From: Clostridiales bacterium | GTDB lineage: Bacteria > Bacillota > Clostridia > Saccharofermentanales > Saccharofermentanaceae | DNA length: 64,000 nucleotides | Reading direction: 5' to 3' | NCBI GenBank assembly: GCA_017554745.1 | Contig: JAFZHS010000017.1 | Coordinates: 143,597 to 207,596, forward strand | Shown: positions 7,471 through 17,438 of the stretch, piece by piece | Layout of the letters: each line of letters begins with the position of its first letter | Position numbering within the stretch: position 1 is the first letter of the stretch | Translations under genes and position numbers: made by a program | The notes under the pieces: model-generated | Told to the model about the DNA's origin: nothing | Seen by the model: only the letters and a program-made list of their open reading frames with translations | The model's database searches: none

Positions 7471-8973
7471 ATGAAAGAATTATCAGCTGATCTGCTTTCA
7501 TCTACAGTAATAGCACGGCGCAAAGAAAAGAAGCTTACACAGTTAGATCTTAGCAAAGCAACCGGCATCAACCGCGCTTTGATCTCACAATTAGAGAATA
7601 AAGAGTTTACCCCTTCGGCCAATCAATTAATGGCGCTAGCCGAAGTATTGGACTTTAAGATCGATTCTGTGTTCGCGGATCCTGACAAGCAAAAGTTAAA
7701 CAATGTCAAACACTATAAGATTGCCGTTGCCGGCACCGGTTATGTTGGACTTTCTCTCGCAGTTCTCTTAGCTCAGCACAACCAGGTTACTGCCGTAGAT
7801 ATCGTTAAAGAAAAGGTTGATAAGCTCAACAACGGCATCTCACCTATCCAGGACGAATACATCGAGCGTTATTTAAATGAAGCAGCTGAGGGTAAGCGTT
7901 CACTTAACTTAACAGCAACTTCAGATGGCGACAGCGCATATAAACACGCAGATTTTATAATTATTGCTGCTCCTACAAATTACGATCCTCAGAAGAACTT
8001 CTTCGTTTGCTCTGCTGTTGAAGGCGTAATCACGCAGATCAAGAACGCTACAAAACGCAATAAGACAAAACCTACTATCGTTATTAAATCTACAATTCCT
8101 GTTGGCTATACTAAGCATTTAAGAGACAAGCTCAATATGGACAATATAATCTTCAGTCCTGAATTCTTAAGAGAATCCAAAGCTTTGTACGATAACCTAT
8201 ACCCCAGCCGTATTATCGTCGGTTGCGACAAGTACAACTTGGGTGTTGCAAAGACATTCGCTACCCTCTTACAACAGGGTGCAATCAAGGAAGATATAGA
8301 GACGCTCTTTATGGGAACAACCGAAGCTGAGGCAACAAAGCTCTTCGTAAATACATACCTTGCTCTGAGAGTCTCTTACTTCAACGAACTAGATACCTAT
8401 GCTGAGATCAAAGGTCTTAAGACTGCAGACATCATAAAAGGTGTCTGCTTGGATCCCAGAGTCGGTGACTACTACAATAACCCCAGCTTCGGTTACGGCG
8501 GATACTGCCTCCCTAAGGATACAAAACAGCTCCTGGCCAACTACCAGGATGTCCCGGAGAACCTTATTCAAGCTATTGTTGAAAGCAACAGGACACGTAA
8601 AGATTTCATCGCGGACCGTGTCCTTGAGATTGCCGGAACATACGGTAACAGCGAGTCATACTCAAAGAACAAGGAACAAAAGCAGAAAGAGATCATTGTT
8701 GGCGTTTACCGCTTAACGATGAAGTCTAATTCAGACAACTTCCGTCAAAGCTCTATCCAAGGTGTAATGAAGCGTATCAAAGCAAAAGGCGCTACAGTAA
8801 TCATCTACGAACCTACACTTGAAGACGGTACAACATTCTTTGGTTCTAAGGTAGTTAATGATATAAAGAAGTTTAAGAAGAAATGCGGCTGCATCATCGC
8901 CAACAGATACGATCCTGTATTAGATGATGTTGAAGAAAAAGTATATACGAGAGACTTATTCAGAAGAGATTAA
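7471..8973 (+). CDS. XRE helix-turn-helix fused to UDP-glucose 6-dehydrogenase
   Basis: This 500-residue protein has a complete XRE domain at about residues 10-66 ([20 protein letters not shown], then [20 protein letters not shown]). It is followed by a full UDP-glucose/GDP-mannose dehydrogenase from about residue 80. The NAD-binding loop is [18 protein letters not shown], the substrate region has [20 protein letters not shown], and the catalytic cysteine is in [14 protein letters not shown]. The enzyme half should oxidise UDP-glucose to UDP-glucuronate. It is a paralogue of the next gene, which lacks the HTH, so the DNA-binding domain is an addition. ATG 7471 has a good AGGAGA site. An insertion near residue 390 ([16 protein letters not shown]) distinguishes it from the paralogue. 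The fusion suggests an enzyme that also controls transcription. Confidence 0.88.
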   Translation: MKELSADLLSSTVIARRKEKKLTQLDLSKATGINRALISQLENKEFTPSANQLMALAEVLDFKIDSVFADPDKQKLNNVKHYKIAVAGTGYVGLSLAVLLAQHNQVTAVDIVKEKVDKLNNGISPIQDEYIERYLNEAAEGKRSLNLTATSDGDSAYKHADFIIIAAPTNYDPQKNFFVCSAVEGVITQIKNATKRNKTKPTIVIKSTIPVGYTKHLRDKLNMDNIIFSPEFLRESKALYDNLYPSRIIVGCDKYNLGVAKTFATLLQQGAIKEDIETLFMGTTEAEATKLFVNTYLALRVSYFNELDTYAEIKGLKTADIIKGVCLDPRVGDYYNNPSFGYGGYCLPKDTKQLLANYQDVPENLIQAIVESNRTRKDFIADRVLEIAGTYGNSESYSKNKEQKQKEIIVGVYRLTMKSNSDNFRQSSIQGVMKRIKAKGATVIIYEPTLEDGTTFFGSKVVNDIKKFKKKCGCIIANRYDPVLDDVEEKVYTRDLFRRD

Positions 8974-8994
8974 TAAACAAAGGAGATATAAACC

Positions 8995-10218
8995 ATGAAG
9001 ATCACAGTCGCAGGAGTTGGTTACGTAGGCCTTTCTCTCGCAGTATTACTTGCCCAGAAGCATGAAGTAACTGCAATTACTACCACTGAAGCAAAAGCCG
9101 AGAAACTCAATAAGTTCATCTCCCCTATTCAGGATGATGAGATCGAGCGTTTCTTCAAGGAAGCACGTGAAGGCTCAAGAGAGCTTAATCTTCATACGAC
9201 TACTGATAAAGCAGCAGCTTACGGCAATGCTGAATTAGTAATTATCGCTACACCTACTAACTACGACGACGAGAATCATTTCTTTGATACTTCTGCCGTA
9301 GAAGATGCTATCGAATGGACACTTAAGGTAAATCCTAATGTCCTTATGGTAATCAAATCTACGATCCCTGTTGGCTATACTGAATCAGTTAAGAAAAAGT
9401 ATGGTGTTAAGAACATCATCTTCTCGCCTGAATTCTTAAGAGAATCCAAGGCTCTTTACGATAATCTCCACCCCAGCCGTATCGTTGTAGGTTGTGACGA
9501 CGATCAGAAGGCTGAAGCACAGATGTTTGCTGATCTTCTCCTTGAAGGAGCAAGAGTCGAAGAACAGAGAGCCGGCCAGGAGCCTCAGAATATTCCCGTA
9601 CTCCTTGCTCACTTGACAGAAGCCGAAGCAATCAAGCTCTTCGCTAATACATACCTTGCTGTACGTGTTTCCTACTTCAATGAGCTTGATACATATGCTC
9701 AGTCTAAGGGGTTGGATACACAGATGATCATTGATGGTGTCTGCATGGATCCGCGTATCGGAGGACACTACAATAATCCTTCATTTGGTTATGGCGGATA
9801 TTGCCTGCCTAAGGATACAAAGCAGCTCCTTGCTAACTACAAGGATGTCCCGCAGACCATGATCGAAGCAGTAGTTAAATCAAACGCTGTAAGAAAAGAC
9901 TTTATCGCAGACCAGATCATTGCCAAGAACCCCAAGACTGTAGGTGTTTACAGACTTACGATGAAGTCTAATTCAGATAATTTTAGAGCTTCTGCTATTC
10001 AGGGGGTAATGAAGCGCATTAAAGCTAAGGGCATCCCGATCATCATCTATGAGCCCACGCTTGAGAATGGTTCTGAATTCTTCCGTTCAGAAGTAGTTAA
10101 TGACCTTGACAGATTCAAGACCGAATCAGATGTCATCCTTGCTAACAGATTCGACGCTGATGTTTTAGGCGACGTTGAAGATAAGGTTTATACAAGAGAT
10201 TTGTTTAAGAGAGATTAA
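8995..10218 (+). CDS. ugd: UDP-glucose 6-dehydrogenase
   Basis: This 407-residue stand-alone enzyme should make UDP-glucuronate from UDP-glucose with two NAD+. [15 protein letters not shown] at residues 7-21 binds [23 protein letters not shown] and the catalytic [22 protein letters not shown] are intact. [24 protein letters not shown] closes the protein as in its upstream paralogue. An AGGAGA site precedes the ATG and the gap to the fused gene is only 21 bases, so the two are co-transcribed. The next gene, a UDP-glucuronate 4-epimerase, follows after one base, which supports UDP-GlcA as the product. Confidence 0.93.
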   Translation: MKITVAGVGYVGLSLAVLLAQKHEVTAITTTEAKAEKLNKFISPIQDDEIERFFKEAREGSRELNLHTTTDKAAAYGNAELVIIATPTNYDDENHFFDTSAVEDAIEWTLKVNPNVLMVIKSTIPVGYTESVKKKYGVKNIIFSPEFLRESKALYDNLHPSRIVVGCDDDQKAEAQMFADLLLEGARVEEQRAGQEPQNIPVLLAHLTEAEAIKLFANTYLAVRVSYFNELDTYAQSKGLDTQMIIDGVCMDPRIGGHYNNPSFGYGGYCLPKDTKQLLANYKDVPQTMIEAVVKSNAVRKDFIADQIIAKNPKTVGVYRLTMKSNSDNFRASAIQGVMKRIKAKGIPIIIYEPTLENGSEFFRSEVVNDLDRFKTESDVILANRFDADVLGDVEDKVYTRDLFKRD

Positions 10219-10219
10219 T

Positions 10220-11287
10220 ATGGGAAAGACAAAAGTAGAACTTAACGGCAAAACCATACTTGTTACCGGTTCACCGGGATTTATCGGTGCTAATCTAGTA
10301 ATCAGGTTATTATCGGAAATGACTTCAGGTACAGTCATCTCCTTAGATAACATGAACGGCTACTACGATCCTAAACTTAAGGAATACAGACTTAAGTTAA
10401 TTGAAGATGCTGCTCTTGAATCCCCTGTCAGCCATATCTTCATCAGAGGAAACATAGCAGATAAAGACTTGATTGATAAACTATTTAATGAATACAAGCC
10501 GTCTATTGTAGTTAACTTAGCTGCACAGGCAGGTGTAAGATATTCTATCGATCACCCGGATGTTTACATCGAATCAAATCTCATAGGTTTCTATAACATC
10601 CTTGAAGCTTGCAGGAACAACCCTGTAGAACATTTAGTCTATGCTTCAAGTTCTTCAGTTTATGGCGGCAATAAGAAAGTACCGTTCAGCGTTAACGATA
10701 AAGTAGATAATCCTGTCAGCCTTTATGCAGCAACTAAGAAAAGCAACGAACTCTTAGCTCATTCTTACAGCAAGCTCTATAACATCCCTTCTACAGGATT
10801 AAGATTCTTTACTGTATACGGTCCTGCAGGACGCCCTGATATGTTCTACTACTCTGCCACAGAAAAGCTTGTAGCTGGAAAAACTATTCAGATCTTCAAT
10901 TACGGCAACTGTAAGCGCGACTTCACGTATATTGACGATATTATTGAAGGCGTATATAGAGTAATGCAAGGAGCGCCTGAAAAGATCAATGGTGAAGATG
11001 GTCTTCCCTTGCCTCCTTATGCAGTTTATAACATCGGTGGAGGAACTCCGGAAAACCTTTTAGACTACGTTTCAACTTTACAGGAAGAACTGGTAAGAGC
11101 AAATGTCTTACCTGAAGACTATGACTTTGAAGGACACAGAGAATTAGTAGGAATGCAGCCTGGAGATGTACCAGTCACCTACGCAGACAGCAAAGCACTT
11201 GAAGATGATTATGGTTTCAGACCTACGATTGGAATCAGAGAAGGTTTGGGAAAGTTTGCAGAGTGGTATAAGGTGTATGAAAAGTAA
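10220..11287 (+). CDS. UDP-glucuronate 4-epimerase (SDR family)
   Basis: This 355-residue extended SDR enzyme should interconvert UDP-glucuronate and UDP-galacturonate. It has the NAD loop TGSPGFIGANL near residue 15, the region DNMNGYYDPKLKEYRLKLIE typical of UDP-GlcA epimerases, NLAAQAGVRYSI, and the catalytic Tyr-Lys pair in SLYAATKKSNELLAHSYS. The ATG at 10220 starts one base after the stop of ugd. A longer in-frame start exists inside ugd but is unlikely. A typical gene of this kind has about 330-350 residues. It completes a three-gene plus-strand operon supplying uronic acids to the polysaccharide cluster. Confidence 0.9.
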   Translation: MGKTKVELNGKTILVTGSPGFIGANLVIRLLSEMTSGTVISLDNMNGYYDPKLKEYRLKLIEDAALESPVSHIFIRGNIADKDLIDKLFNEYKPSIVVNLAAQAGVRYSIDHPDVYIESNLIGFYNILEACRNNPVEHLVYASSSSVYGGNKKVPFSVNDKVDNPVSLYAATKKSNELLAHSYSKLYNIPSTGLRFFTVYGPAGRPDMFYYSATEKLVAGKTIQIFNYGNCKRDFTYIDDIIEGVYRVMQGAPEKINGEDGLPLPPYAVYNIGGGTPENLLDYVSTLQEELVRANVLPEDYDFEGHRELVGMQPGDVPVTYADSKALEDDYGFRPTIGIREGLGKFAEWYKVYEK

Positions 11288-11316
11288 GCACTCAAAAGTT
11301 ATTTAACATAACATTC

Positions 11317-11727
11317 TTAACCTAGAGCAAAAATGTTTTTGTGTTCGGATTTTTTGCCATTCATCTCACATACAACAGCCTTATATAATTCATTTAGATT
11401 TTTAGTATTATCGAGATATCGGCCAGGAAATAAATCAATTTCCACTCTTAATACATCTCCAGGTTTAAGAGCATATTGCTTATTACCATTATGTGTAAGA
11501 TAGCAATGCCCGACTAATGTATTGTTTTTTATAGTTCTTAACTCAACACACTTAATATATATGCCTTCTCTGCCAATGTTATAAACTATTAATCTTATTT
11601 GCGTATTAGATAATTGCAAATCTTCAACCAAATATAGTTTTTTATAGTATGGTTTATCTGAAACTATAATGGCAAGAATGCTTAAAAACAGAGAAACGAA
11701 CAACACTATATCTCTAACATTATCCAT
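11317..11727 (-). CDS. Small membrane-anchored protein of unknown function
   Basis: I do not recognise this 136-residue protein. It has one N-terminal hydrophobic segment (DIVLFVSLFLSILAIIVS, residues 6-23) followed by a soluble domain rich in beta-prone residues (IRLIVYNIGREGIYIKCVEL; YALKPGDVLRVEIDLFPGRY). A GGAAAGG site precedes the ATG. It is convergent with the epimerase gene and lies 35 bases past capF, so it could be the last gene of the capE operon. It is noticeably AT-rich, like the DUF2971 gene in the same operon. Confidence 0.6.
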   Translation of the reverse strand: MDNVRDIVLFVSLFLSILAIIVSDKPYYKKLYLVEDLQLSNTQIRLIVYNIGREGIYIKCVELRTIKNNTLVGHCYLTHNGNKQYALKPGDVLRVEIDLFPGRYLDNTKNLNELYKAVVCEMNGKKSEHKNIFALG

Positions 11728-11762
11728 TACAATTACCTTTCCACATATTTGAAGTAGTTATA

Positions 11763-12959
11763 TCAAACAGGCTCGTAGAATGTATCAGGTCTATTGGGGT
11801 TAAAAATCTCATTACACGTCATCACTGTTACAAGATCTTCAGTCTCAGACAGATTTATTATGTTATGTGTCCATCCCGGAATCATGTGAACAGCCTCGAT
11901 ATTCTCCCCTGACACTTCAAACTCAACAGTCTCACCAGTATTGATATTCCTCTCCTGTATTAAACCGTGACCGTGAACAACAATAAAAAGTTCCCACTTA
12001 GAATTATGCCAGTGCTGTCCTTTAGTTATACCGGGTTTGCTGATATTGATTGACACCTGGCCACAATCTTCAGTGTGAACTAATTCCGTAAAAGAGCCTC
12101 TGTCATCAACATTCATCTTCAATGCATACTTGAACTTATCTGCAGGAAGATATGAAAGATATAAACTGTATAGCTTCTTGGCAAAAGATCCTTCAGGCAT
12201 TTTGGGCATCATAAGTGTCTTGGGCTGTGATTTGAACAGTTCTAAAAGATCTACGATTTCGCCCAATGTAACTTTGTGTGTTACGGGAACGCAGCAGAAA
12301 CGTCCGTCATCTTTAAGGATAGTCTCAACGCCCTCAAATTCGCAGTGCTTCTCTTTGCCTTCGAGAAGGTCATACATACCTTCGACAAGGTCATCTATGT
12401 AAAGTAACTCAAGTTCAGTTAAACGGTCATTAACAGTAAACTCTTCATCATTTGCGACAGCCCAGCAGAATGTAGATACAGCTGAATTATACTTAGGTCT
12501 TGAGTGACCCATGAGATTAGGGAATCGGTATATTGCTACTTTTGCACCGGTTTGTTCGCTATATGCGAAGAACAAGTCCTCCCCTGCTTTCTTGCTCCTG
12601 CCATATTCGGAATCTCCAAATCTACCTGACAATGTTGCCTGGATTGAAGAACTGAGCATAATGGTTGCTTTGTTATTGTTAGACTTAAGGCTATCCAAAA
12701 GCTTGCTTGCAAAACCGAAGTTGCCCTTCATGAATTCTTCAGGATCTTTGGGGCGGTTCACGCCTGCTAGGTTAAATACGAAGTCGCAGTCAGCGCAGAA
12801 TTTCATAAGATCTGAAGGATCGGAATCAATATCGTATTCGTAAATCTCATCAATAACGATATCAGGTCTGGTCCTATTCTTACCATCTCTGATGTTCTTA
12901 AGGTTATTAACAAGAGCGGTACCGACCATGCCTTTTGCACCTGTTATGAGGATCTTCAT
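11763..12959 (-). CDS. capF: CapF-type UDP-sugar reductase (SDR plus cupin)
   Basis: This 398-residue bifunctional enzyme belongs to the UDP-N-acetyl-L-fucosamine pathway. Residues 1-280 form an SDR domain (MKILITGAKGMVGTALVNNL; DFVFNLAGVNRPKDPEEF; YGRSKKAGEDLFF with the Tyr-Lys pair). Residues about 285-398 form a cupin (DRGSFTELVHTEDCGQVSIN, then GITKGQHWHNSKWELFIVV with metal ligands, ending FNPNRPDTFYEPV). In known CapF the cupin catalyses epimerisation and the SDR domain reduces the ketone. The ATG overlaps the stop of capG by four bases, so translation is coupled. CapE and CapG are both encoded upstream in the same operon. Confidence 0.93.
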   Translation of the reverse strand: MKILITGAKGMVGTALVNNLKNIRDGKNRTRPDIVIDEIYEYDIDSDPSDLMKFCADCDFVFNLAGVNRPKDPEEFMKGNFGFASKLLDSLKSNNNKATIMLSSSIQATLSGRFGDSEYGRSKKAGEDLFFAYSEQTGAKVAIYRFPNLMGHSRPKYNSAVSTFCWAVANDEEFTVNDRLTELELLYIDDLVEGMYDLLEGKEKHCEFEGVETILKDDGRFCCVPVTHKVTLGEIVDLLELFKSQPKTLMMPKMPEGSFAKKLYSLYLSYLPADKFKYALKMNVDDRGSFTELVHTEDCGQVSINISKPGITKGQHWHNSKWELFIVVHGHGLIQERNINTGETVEFEVSGENIEAVHMIPGWTHNIINLSETEDLVTVMTCNEIFNPNRPDTFYEPV

Positions 12960-14113
12960 GAATCCTTCCTCCAGACCATCTTATTCACTATGCCTACATA
13001 AGACTGAATGATCTTAACAACCTTATCAGAAACATTCTCATCTACATAATCAGGTACAGGTATACCATTATCACCATTATTAACCATCTCTACTGCTGTA
13101 TCTACAGCCTGGAGCAATCCGTTGGTATCAATTCCGCTGATAATGAAGCAACCCTTATCAAGCGCCTCAGGACGCTCTGTGGAAGTCCTGATGCATACTG
13201 CCGGGAAAGGATTTCCTACCGATGTGAAGAAACTGCTCTCTTCAGGTAAAGTTCCGCTATCAGATACCACTGCAAAAGCATTCATCTGCAGGCAGTTATA
13301 ATCATGGAATCCCAAAGGCTCATGTTGGATAACTCTCTTATCGAGTTCGAAGCCTGAAGCCTCAAGTCTCTTTTTTGATCTTGGATGGCATGAATAGAGG
13401 ATTGGCATATCATACTTTTCAGCCATCTTATTGATCGCGGTAAACAGAGATAAGAAGTTCTTCTCTGTATCAATATTTTCTTCTCTATGAGCAGAAAGCA
13501 GAATGTACTTGCCTTTTTCAAGGCCGAGCTTAGTGTGTACATCAGAAGCCATGATCTTGTCCAGGTTCATTCTTAAGACTTCTGCCATAGGAGAACCTGT
13601 TACATAAGTTCTCTCCTTAGGAAGACCGCAGTCAGCAAGATACCTTCTTGCATGCTCGCTGTACGCGAGGTTTACGTCTGAGATGATATCAACGATACGG
13701 CGGTTTGTTTCTTCAGGAAGGCACTCATCCTTACATCTGTTGCCTGCTTCCATGTGGAAGATCGGGATATGAAGTCTCTTTGCTCCAATTACAGATAAGC
13801 AGCTATTGGTATCACCAAGGACAAGAACTGCATCCGGTTTAAGTTCAACCATTGCCTTATAGCTAGCTGAGATGATATTACCCATCGTCTCACCCAGATC
13901 ATTACCTACAGCATCAAGATAAAGTTCAGGATCTTCAAGCTCCAAATCCTTGAAGAAAACTCCATTCAAATTGTAGTCGTAGTTCTGGCCAGTATGAACT
14001 AGAAGCGTATCGAAATACTTTCTGCATTTCTTGATAACAGCAGCCAAACGGATGATTTCGGGTCTTGTGCCTACGATGATCATCAGTTTTAATTTTTCAT
14101 TATTTTTCCACAT
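12956..14113 (-). CDS. capG: UDP-N-acetylglucosamine 2-epimerase family, CapG-type
   Basis: This 385-residue non-hydrolysing 2-epimerase should carry out the last step to UDP-N-acetyl-L-fucosamine. It has the opening LKLMIIVGTRPEIIRLAAVI, the loop LVHTGQNYDYNL, GDTNSCLSVIGAKR, HMEAGNRCKDECLPEETNRR, and SDSGTLPEESSFF. The HMEAGNRC...PEETNRR variant is typical of the CapG/WbjD branch rather than WecB itself. I chose ATG 14113 because GAGG lies seven bases before it. An in-frame TTG four codons earlier has no such site. It is placed between the DUF2971 gene and capF, with a four-base overlap with capF. Confidence 0.9.
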   Translation of the reverse strand: MWKNNEKLKLMIIVGTRPEIIRLAAVIKKCRKYFDTLLVHTGQNYDYNLNGVFFKDLELEDPELYLDAVGNDLGETMGNIISASYKAMVELKPDAVLVLGDTNSCLSVIGAKRLHIPIFHMEAGNRCKDECLPEETNRRIVDIISDVNLAYSEHARRYLADCGLPKERTYVTGSPMAEVLRMNLDKIMASDVHTKLGLEKGKYILLSAHREENIDTEKNFLSLFTAINKMAEKYDMPILYSCHPRSKKRLEASGFELDKRVIQHEPLGFHDYNCLQMNAFAVVSDSGTLPEESSFFTSVGNPFPAVCIRTSTERPEALDKGCFIISGIDTNGLLQAVDTAVEMVNNGDNGIPVPDYVDENVSDKVVKIIQSYVGIVNKMVWRKDS

Positions 14114-14130
14114 AACACGCCTCAAATTAA

Positions 14131-14916
14131 TTAGATATCGATTTGTCCATCGTATGAACTATCTTCACTTGATATGCCCAAATCATCCAGAACCAACTTT
14201 AATTTGTCTTTCATTTTTCCTGAAATCCATGGGTTAAAAGTAACATTTATATCCTTTATAAACATATCATCTACCTTTAAAAACACACTATCAATTAACA
14301 AGTCACCTTCAGGATTAGATGTTTCTTTGCTTCCATCTGGTTTAACAATCAGTCTAGTTTCTCTTTCAAACTCCCAGATACTATATTTTATACAACCAGC
14401 TAATTCTCTAATATCTTTTTCATCGAACTTTATATTGACAAATGGTCTTTCTTTATGATTATACTCACTAGTTAATTTGTTTAAATAAACTACATCTTTT
14501 AACTCGCACAATTGTGGTTCATCTTTAATTTCAAATAAAGGCTTTGTCATAGAATAAAAATGAACTAAATCGCCTTTATTGTAATAGTAGATATTCCCCT
14601 TATTGAAACACCTCGTAAGGCTTGATTTAGGAAAATCAATACGTATCTTTATGCCTGATGGTTTCCCATACATCTGCCACATTGAAACATATTCTTGATT
14701 TCCTGTCATACTGAAAATGTAATAATTCCTGTTATCACTGAAATATGACTCTTTCTTATCATTCAGACAGTTTACATTATTTAGTTTAAGACACTTTCCA
14801 TAAACTATTTCCAACAGACTTTCAAATGTAGTAAAGTGATATAGTTTATCTTGACTATTAATGGTACTTAAGTACTTTGATAAATCTCTGGTACTTTTTA
14901 CATCTTTTTTATTCAC
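14131..14916 (-). CDS. DUF2971-family protein
   Basis: This is a protein of about 261 residues with the DUF2971 pattern LYHFTTFESLLEIVYGKCLK followed by LNNVNCLNDKKE and, later, MTGNQEYVSMWQMYG. The family has no established biochemical function and is often found in defence-related or mobile neighbourhoods. I place the start at GTG 14916 because GGGGGA sits six bases upstream. An in-frame ATG at 14970 would overlap capE by 14 bases and has no good site. It interrupts the otherwise standard capE-capG-capF order and is more AT-rich than they are, so it may be a late insertion. A link to sugar synthesis is not evident. Confidence 0.75.
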   Translation of the reverse strand: MNKKDVKSTRDLSKYLSTINSQDKLYHFTTFESLLEIVYGKCLKLNNVNCLNDKKESYFSDNRNYYIFSMTGNQEYVSMWQMYGKPSGIKIRIDFPKSSLTRCFNKGNIYYYNKGDLVHFYSMTKPLFEIKDEPQLCELKDVVYLNKLTSEYNHKERPFVNIKFDEKDIRELAGCIKYSIWEFERETRLIVKPDGSKETSNPEGDLLIDSVFLKVDDMFIKDINVTFNPWISGKMKDKLKLVLDDLGISSEDSSYDGQIDI

Positions 14917-14956
14917 CGACAATCCCCCATTTAATTCATAATGAATAACTGTATAC

Positions 14957-16021
14957 TTACGCCTCAACAATGTGAGGTCTTCCCTCTAATTCTTCCTTTA
15001 CATAGTCAGTAGTCATTATCTTCTTAACAACTCCATCTACATCTAACAAATTTGTATTGTGAGAAGTATAAGCTTCATCACTCTCTGTTAATACATCACC
15101 TTCAACATAGAACTTATCGTAATTCAGGCTGCGTCCATCCGGAGCTATGCGGAAGTAATTACCCATATCTGTTGCTCTCAGTTTTTCTTCACGTGTCATG
15201 AGAGTCTCATAGAGCTTCTCGCCATGACGAGTACCAATAATCTTGGTCTCTGTTTCTCCGAAGACCTTCATAACGCCTTTTGCAAGATCTCCGATCGTTG
15301 ATGCATCAGCTTTCTGAATAAACAAATCACCGGGCTCTGCGTGTTCGAATGCAAACGCAACTAGATCAACTGCTTCATCAAGATTCATTAGGAATCTAGT
15401 CATGTTAGGATCGGTTATTGTTATTGGAGCACCTCTCTTAATCTGATCAATGAAAAGCGGAATAACAGATCCGCGAGAACACATAACATTACCGTATCTT
15501 GTACAAGATAGAACTGTTCCTGCTCTGTCAAATGCAGTCTGAGCTCTGGCTTGTACAATCTTCTCACCGACAGCTTTTGTCATGCCCATTGAATTGATCG
15601 GATATGCTGCCTTATCAGTAGATAAGAAAACAACCCGCTCAACTTTGTTTTCAACAGCTGCTGTAATTACATTATCAGTACCCAAAATGTTTGTCTTTAC
15701 AGCTTCCATCGGGAAGAACTCACAGGAAGGTACTTCCTTCAATGCTGCAGCATGGAAGATATAATTAGCACCATATAAAGCATCGCGTACAGAATCAATG
15801 TTGCGGACATCACCGATAAAGAATTTGACCTTTGATGCATGTTCTGGATTCTGAGCCTGCAATGTGTGTCTCATCCAGTCCTGCTTCTTCTCGTCACGGC
15901 TAAAAATACGTATCTCACTTATATCAGTTGTTAAGAAGTGCTTAAGGACGGTTGATCCAAAAGAGCCAGTTCCGCCCGTTATGACAAGTGTTTTTCCGGC
16001 AAATGTTTCTTTAATATTCAT
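14957..16021 (-). CDS. capE: UDP-N-acetylglucosamine 4,6-dehydratase (5-inverting), CapE-type
   Basis: This 354-residue SDR enzyme starts the UDP-N-acetyl-L-fucosamine pathway. It shows TLVITGGTGSFGSTVLKHFL, FSRDEKKQDWMRH, the region AALKEVPSCEFFPMEAVKTN, and FLSTDKAAYPINSMGMTKAV, where Met stands at the usual Tyr position as in the FlaA1/CapE branch. TRFLMNLDEAVDLV and the RHGEKLYETLMTREE block are also family signatures. ATG 16021 is chosen over an ATG four codons earlier because GGAGAAA lies just before it. It heads the operon capE-DUF2971-capG-capF. Confidence 0.93.
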   Translation of the reverse strand: MNIKETFAGKTLVITGGTGSFGSTVLKHFLTTDISEIRIFSRDEKKQDWMRHTLQAQNPEHASKVKFFIGDVRNIDSVRDALYGANYIFHAAALKEVPSCEFFPMEAVKTNILGTDNVITAAVENKVERVVFLSTDKAAYPINSMGMTKAVGEKIVQARAQTAFDRAGTVLSCTRYGNVMCSRGSVIPLFIDQIKRGAPITITDPNMTRFLMNLDEAVDLVAFAFEHAEPGDLFIQKADASTIGDLAKGVMKVFGETETKIIGTRHGEKLYETLMTREEKLRATDMGNYFRIAPDGRSLNYDKFYVEGDVLTESDEAYTSHNTNLLDVDGVVKKIMTTDYVKEELEGRPHIVEA

Positions 16022-16060
16022 TCTTTTCTCCATAATAAAATAATGTGAATGTATACTGAA

Positions 16061-16090
16061 ATTATAATATTTTCTTTATAGTTTAAACAA
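16061..16090 (-). promoter_or_regulatory. Promoter of the capE operon
   Basis: A perfect TATAAT (16061-16066) and TTGTTT (16085-16090) are 18 bases apart on the minus strand. This gives a leader of about 33 bases before ATG 16021. It makes the FucNAc operon a separate unit from the large cluster upstream. Confidence 0.65.
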
Positions 16091-16174
16091 GAATAAAAGC
16101 TATCAACTAGATAAAAACAATTCTGTCCGAAGAATAGTCTACTTAACAGATAATAAAAACAACAAAATAGTGGT

Positions 16175-17377
16175 CTAATCCCTACCCGTACGAACGCCCA
16201 ACTTCAAATATAGTTCCTGCCTTTTTGAATGCTGCTCATAAAGATTTTTACCATCACTCATATTCTTTACAACGTTTTTGTTCCTAAAGCTTGCTCTAAA
16301 CCCTCTTCCTAATTGTCTAAAAAGGCCATAGAAAAAAGCCAATACTTTTAGAGATGAATGTTTCCTACAAAAACTACTTGTTACAAGTCCGACATGGGTA
16401 AAATATCCAAAAAAACCATTGCGTCTAATACCATATGACGCACTTATCATTCCTTGCTCATCAGCGTTTTTATCAGTATAGACTCTTCTTCCAAAATTCC
16501 CATCAGTCATAACTACATCTAGTAGTTCATCAACTAATGTATCATCAACTTCAATTCCAAAATCGACTTCATTTGCAAGGCCAAGATACCGATTGCACAT
16601 TTTTGTTACATATGCAGCCAAAGATAGCAAACCTGTTTGCTCCAAAAGTGGAACAAATTGCATTCTCCACGAGTTCTTATCTTCAATAGAATGAATATAC
16701 ATTTCCCAATCAATTATTTGTCTAAGACCAAGCACGTTGTTCTTCAAATGTTGATTAATATGGCCTAATAATACTAAGCCATTTTCAGAACAAGGCAATA
16801 TCGGGAAAGAATAGCCATTTAGTTTACATAATTCTCTTTTTTCTATTGCCGCATCAAGTATTTCATCGACATCAACGCCTGGCGAACTGAATTTTTGATG
16901 TATTTCAACACATATACCATTCTTTAAATATGCTAATTCACGTGTATTCTCGGAAATAATATCTTCATCGCCTTTTCCATGATCATAAACATAACCATTT
17001 GCTTCAAGTAGATCTAAAGACTCTAAGAAACGCCCCCTGGCAACCAAAATATCAATATCGCCCATTGTCCTTAAAAAAGGCCTAGGATAATAAACAGCTG
17101 CGGCACTACCTTTTAAAACGACACATGGTATTTGTGCATCTTCAAAACACTTTAATAATCTATCCTGTTCATACATGATACGCATGTACATTGCTTTGCA
17201 ATGCTCACTAGTCTCATCCTTTACAGGAACTACTGGACTGATTAGTCCCATTAATGTTTGAGCTTTAGCCTCAATAAGCACTTCATTCCAACAAATATCA
17301 GACGGATAATTAGGTACAAAGTCAAATAAAGAGGATTTTATAGCTTCTAATAGAACACTTTGAGATTTTGTTATCAT
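16175..17377 (-). CDS. Nucleotidyltransferase family protein (NTP_transf_5-like), copy 3
   Basis: This 400-residue third member of the family seen at 5053-7335 has IPCVVLKGSAAAVYYPRPFL followed by RTMGDIDILVARGRF (residues about 83-117), the GDxD nucleotidyltransferase signature, and LLGHINQHLKNNVLGLRQII. Its sequence is clearly diverged from the tandem pair and it is AT-rich, like the flanking variable genes. It is the last gene of the minus-strand polysaccharide operon, 61 bases after the acetyltransferase. GAAGGA precedes the ATG. Function beyond the fold is unknown. Confidence 0.78.
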   Translation of the reverse strand: MITKSQSVLLEAIKSSLFDFVPNYPSDICWNEVLIEAKAQTLMGLISPVVPVKDETSEHCKAMYMRIMYEQDRLLKCFEDAQIPCVVLKGSAAAVYYPRPFLRTMGDIDILVARGRFLESLDLLEANGYVYDHGKGDEDIISENTRELAYLKNGICVEIHQKFSSPGVDVDEILDAAIEKRELCKLNGYSFPILPCSENGLVLLGHINQHLKNNVLGLRQIIDWEMYIHSIEDKNSWRMQFVPLLEQTGLLSLAAYVTKMCNRYLGLANEVDFGIEVDDTLVDELLDVVMTDGNFGRRVYTDKNADEQGMISASYGIRRNGFFGYFTHVGLVTSSFCRKHSSLKVLAFFYGLFRQLGRGFRASFRNKNVVKNMSDGKNLYEQHSKRQELYLKLGVRTGRD

Positions 17378-17438
17378 TCTTATCCTTCTATAAAACTTAG
17401 CAATTCAAAAATATAATAATCATAAATTCAGTGCTCAA

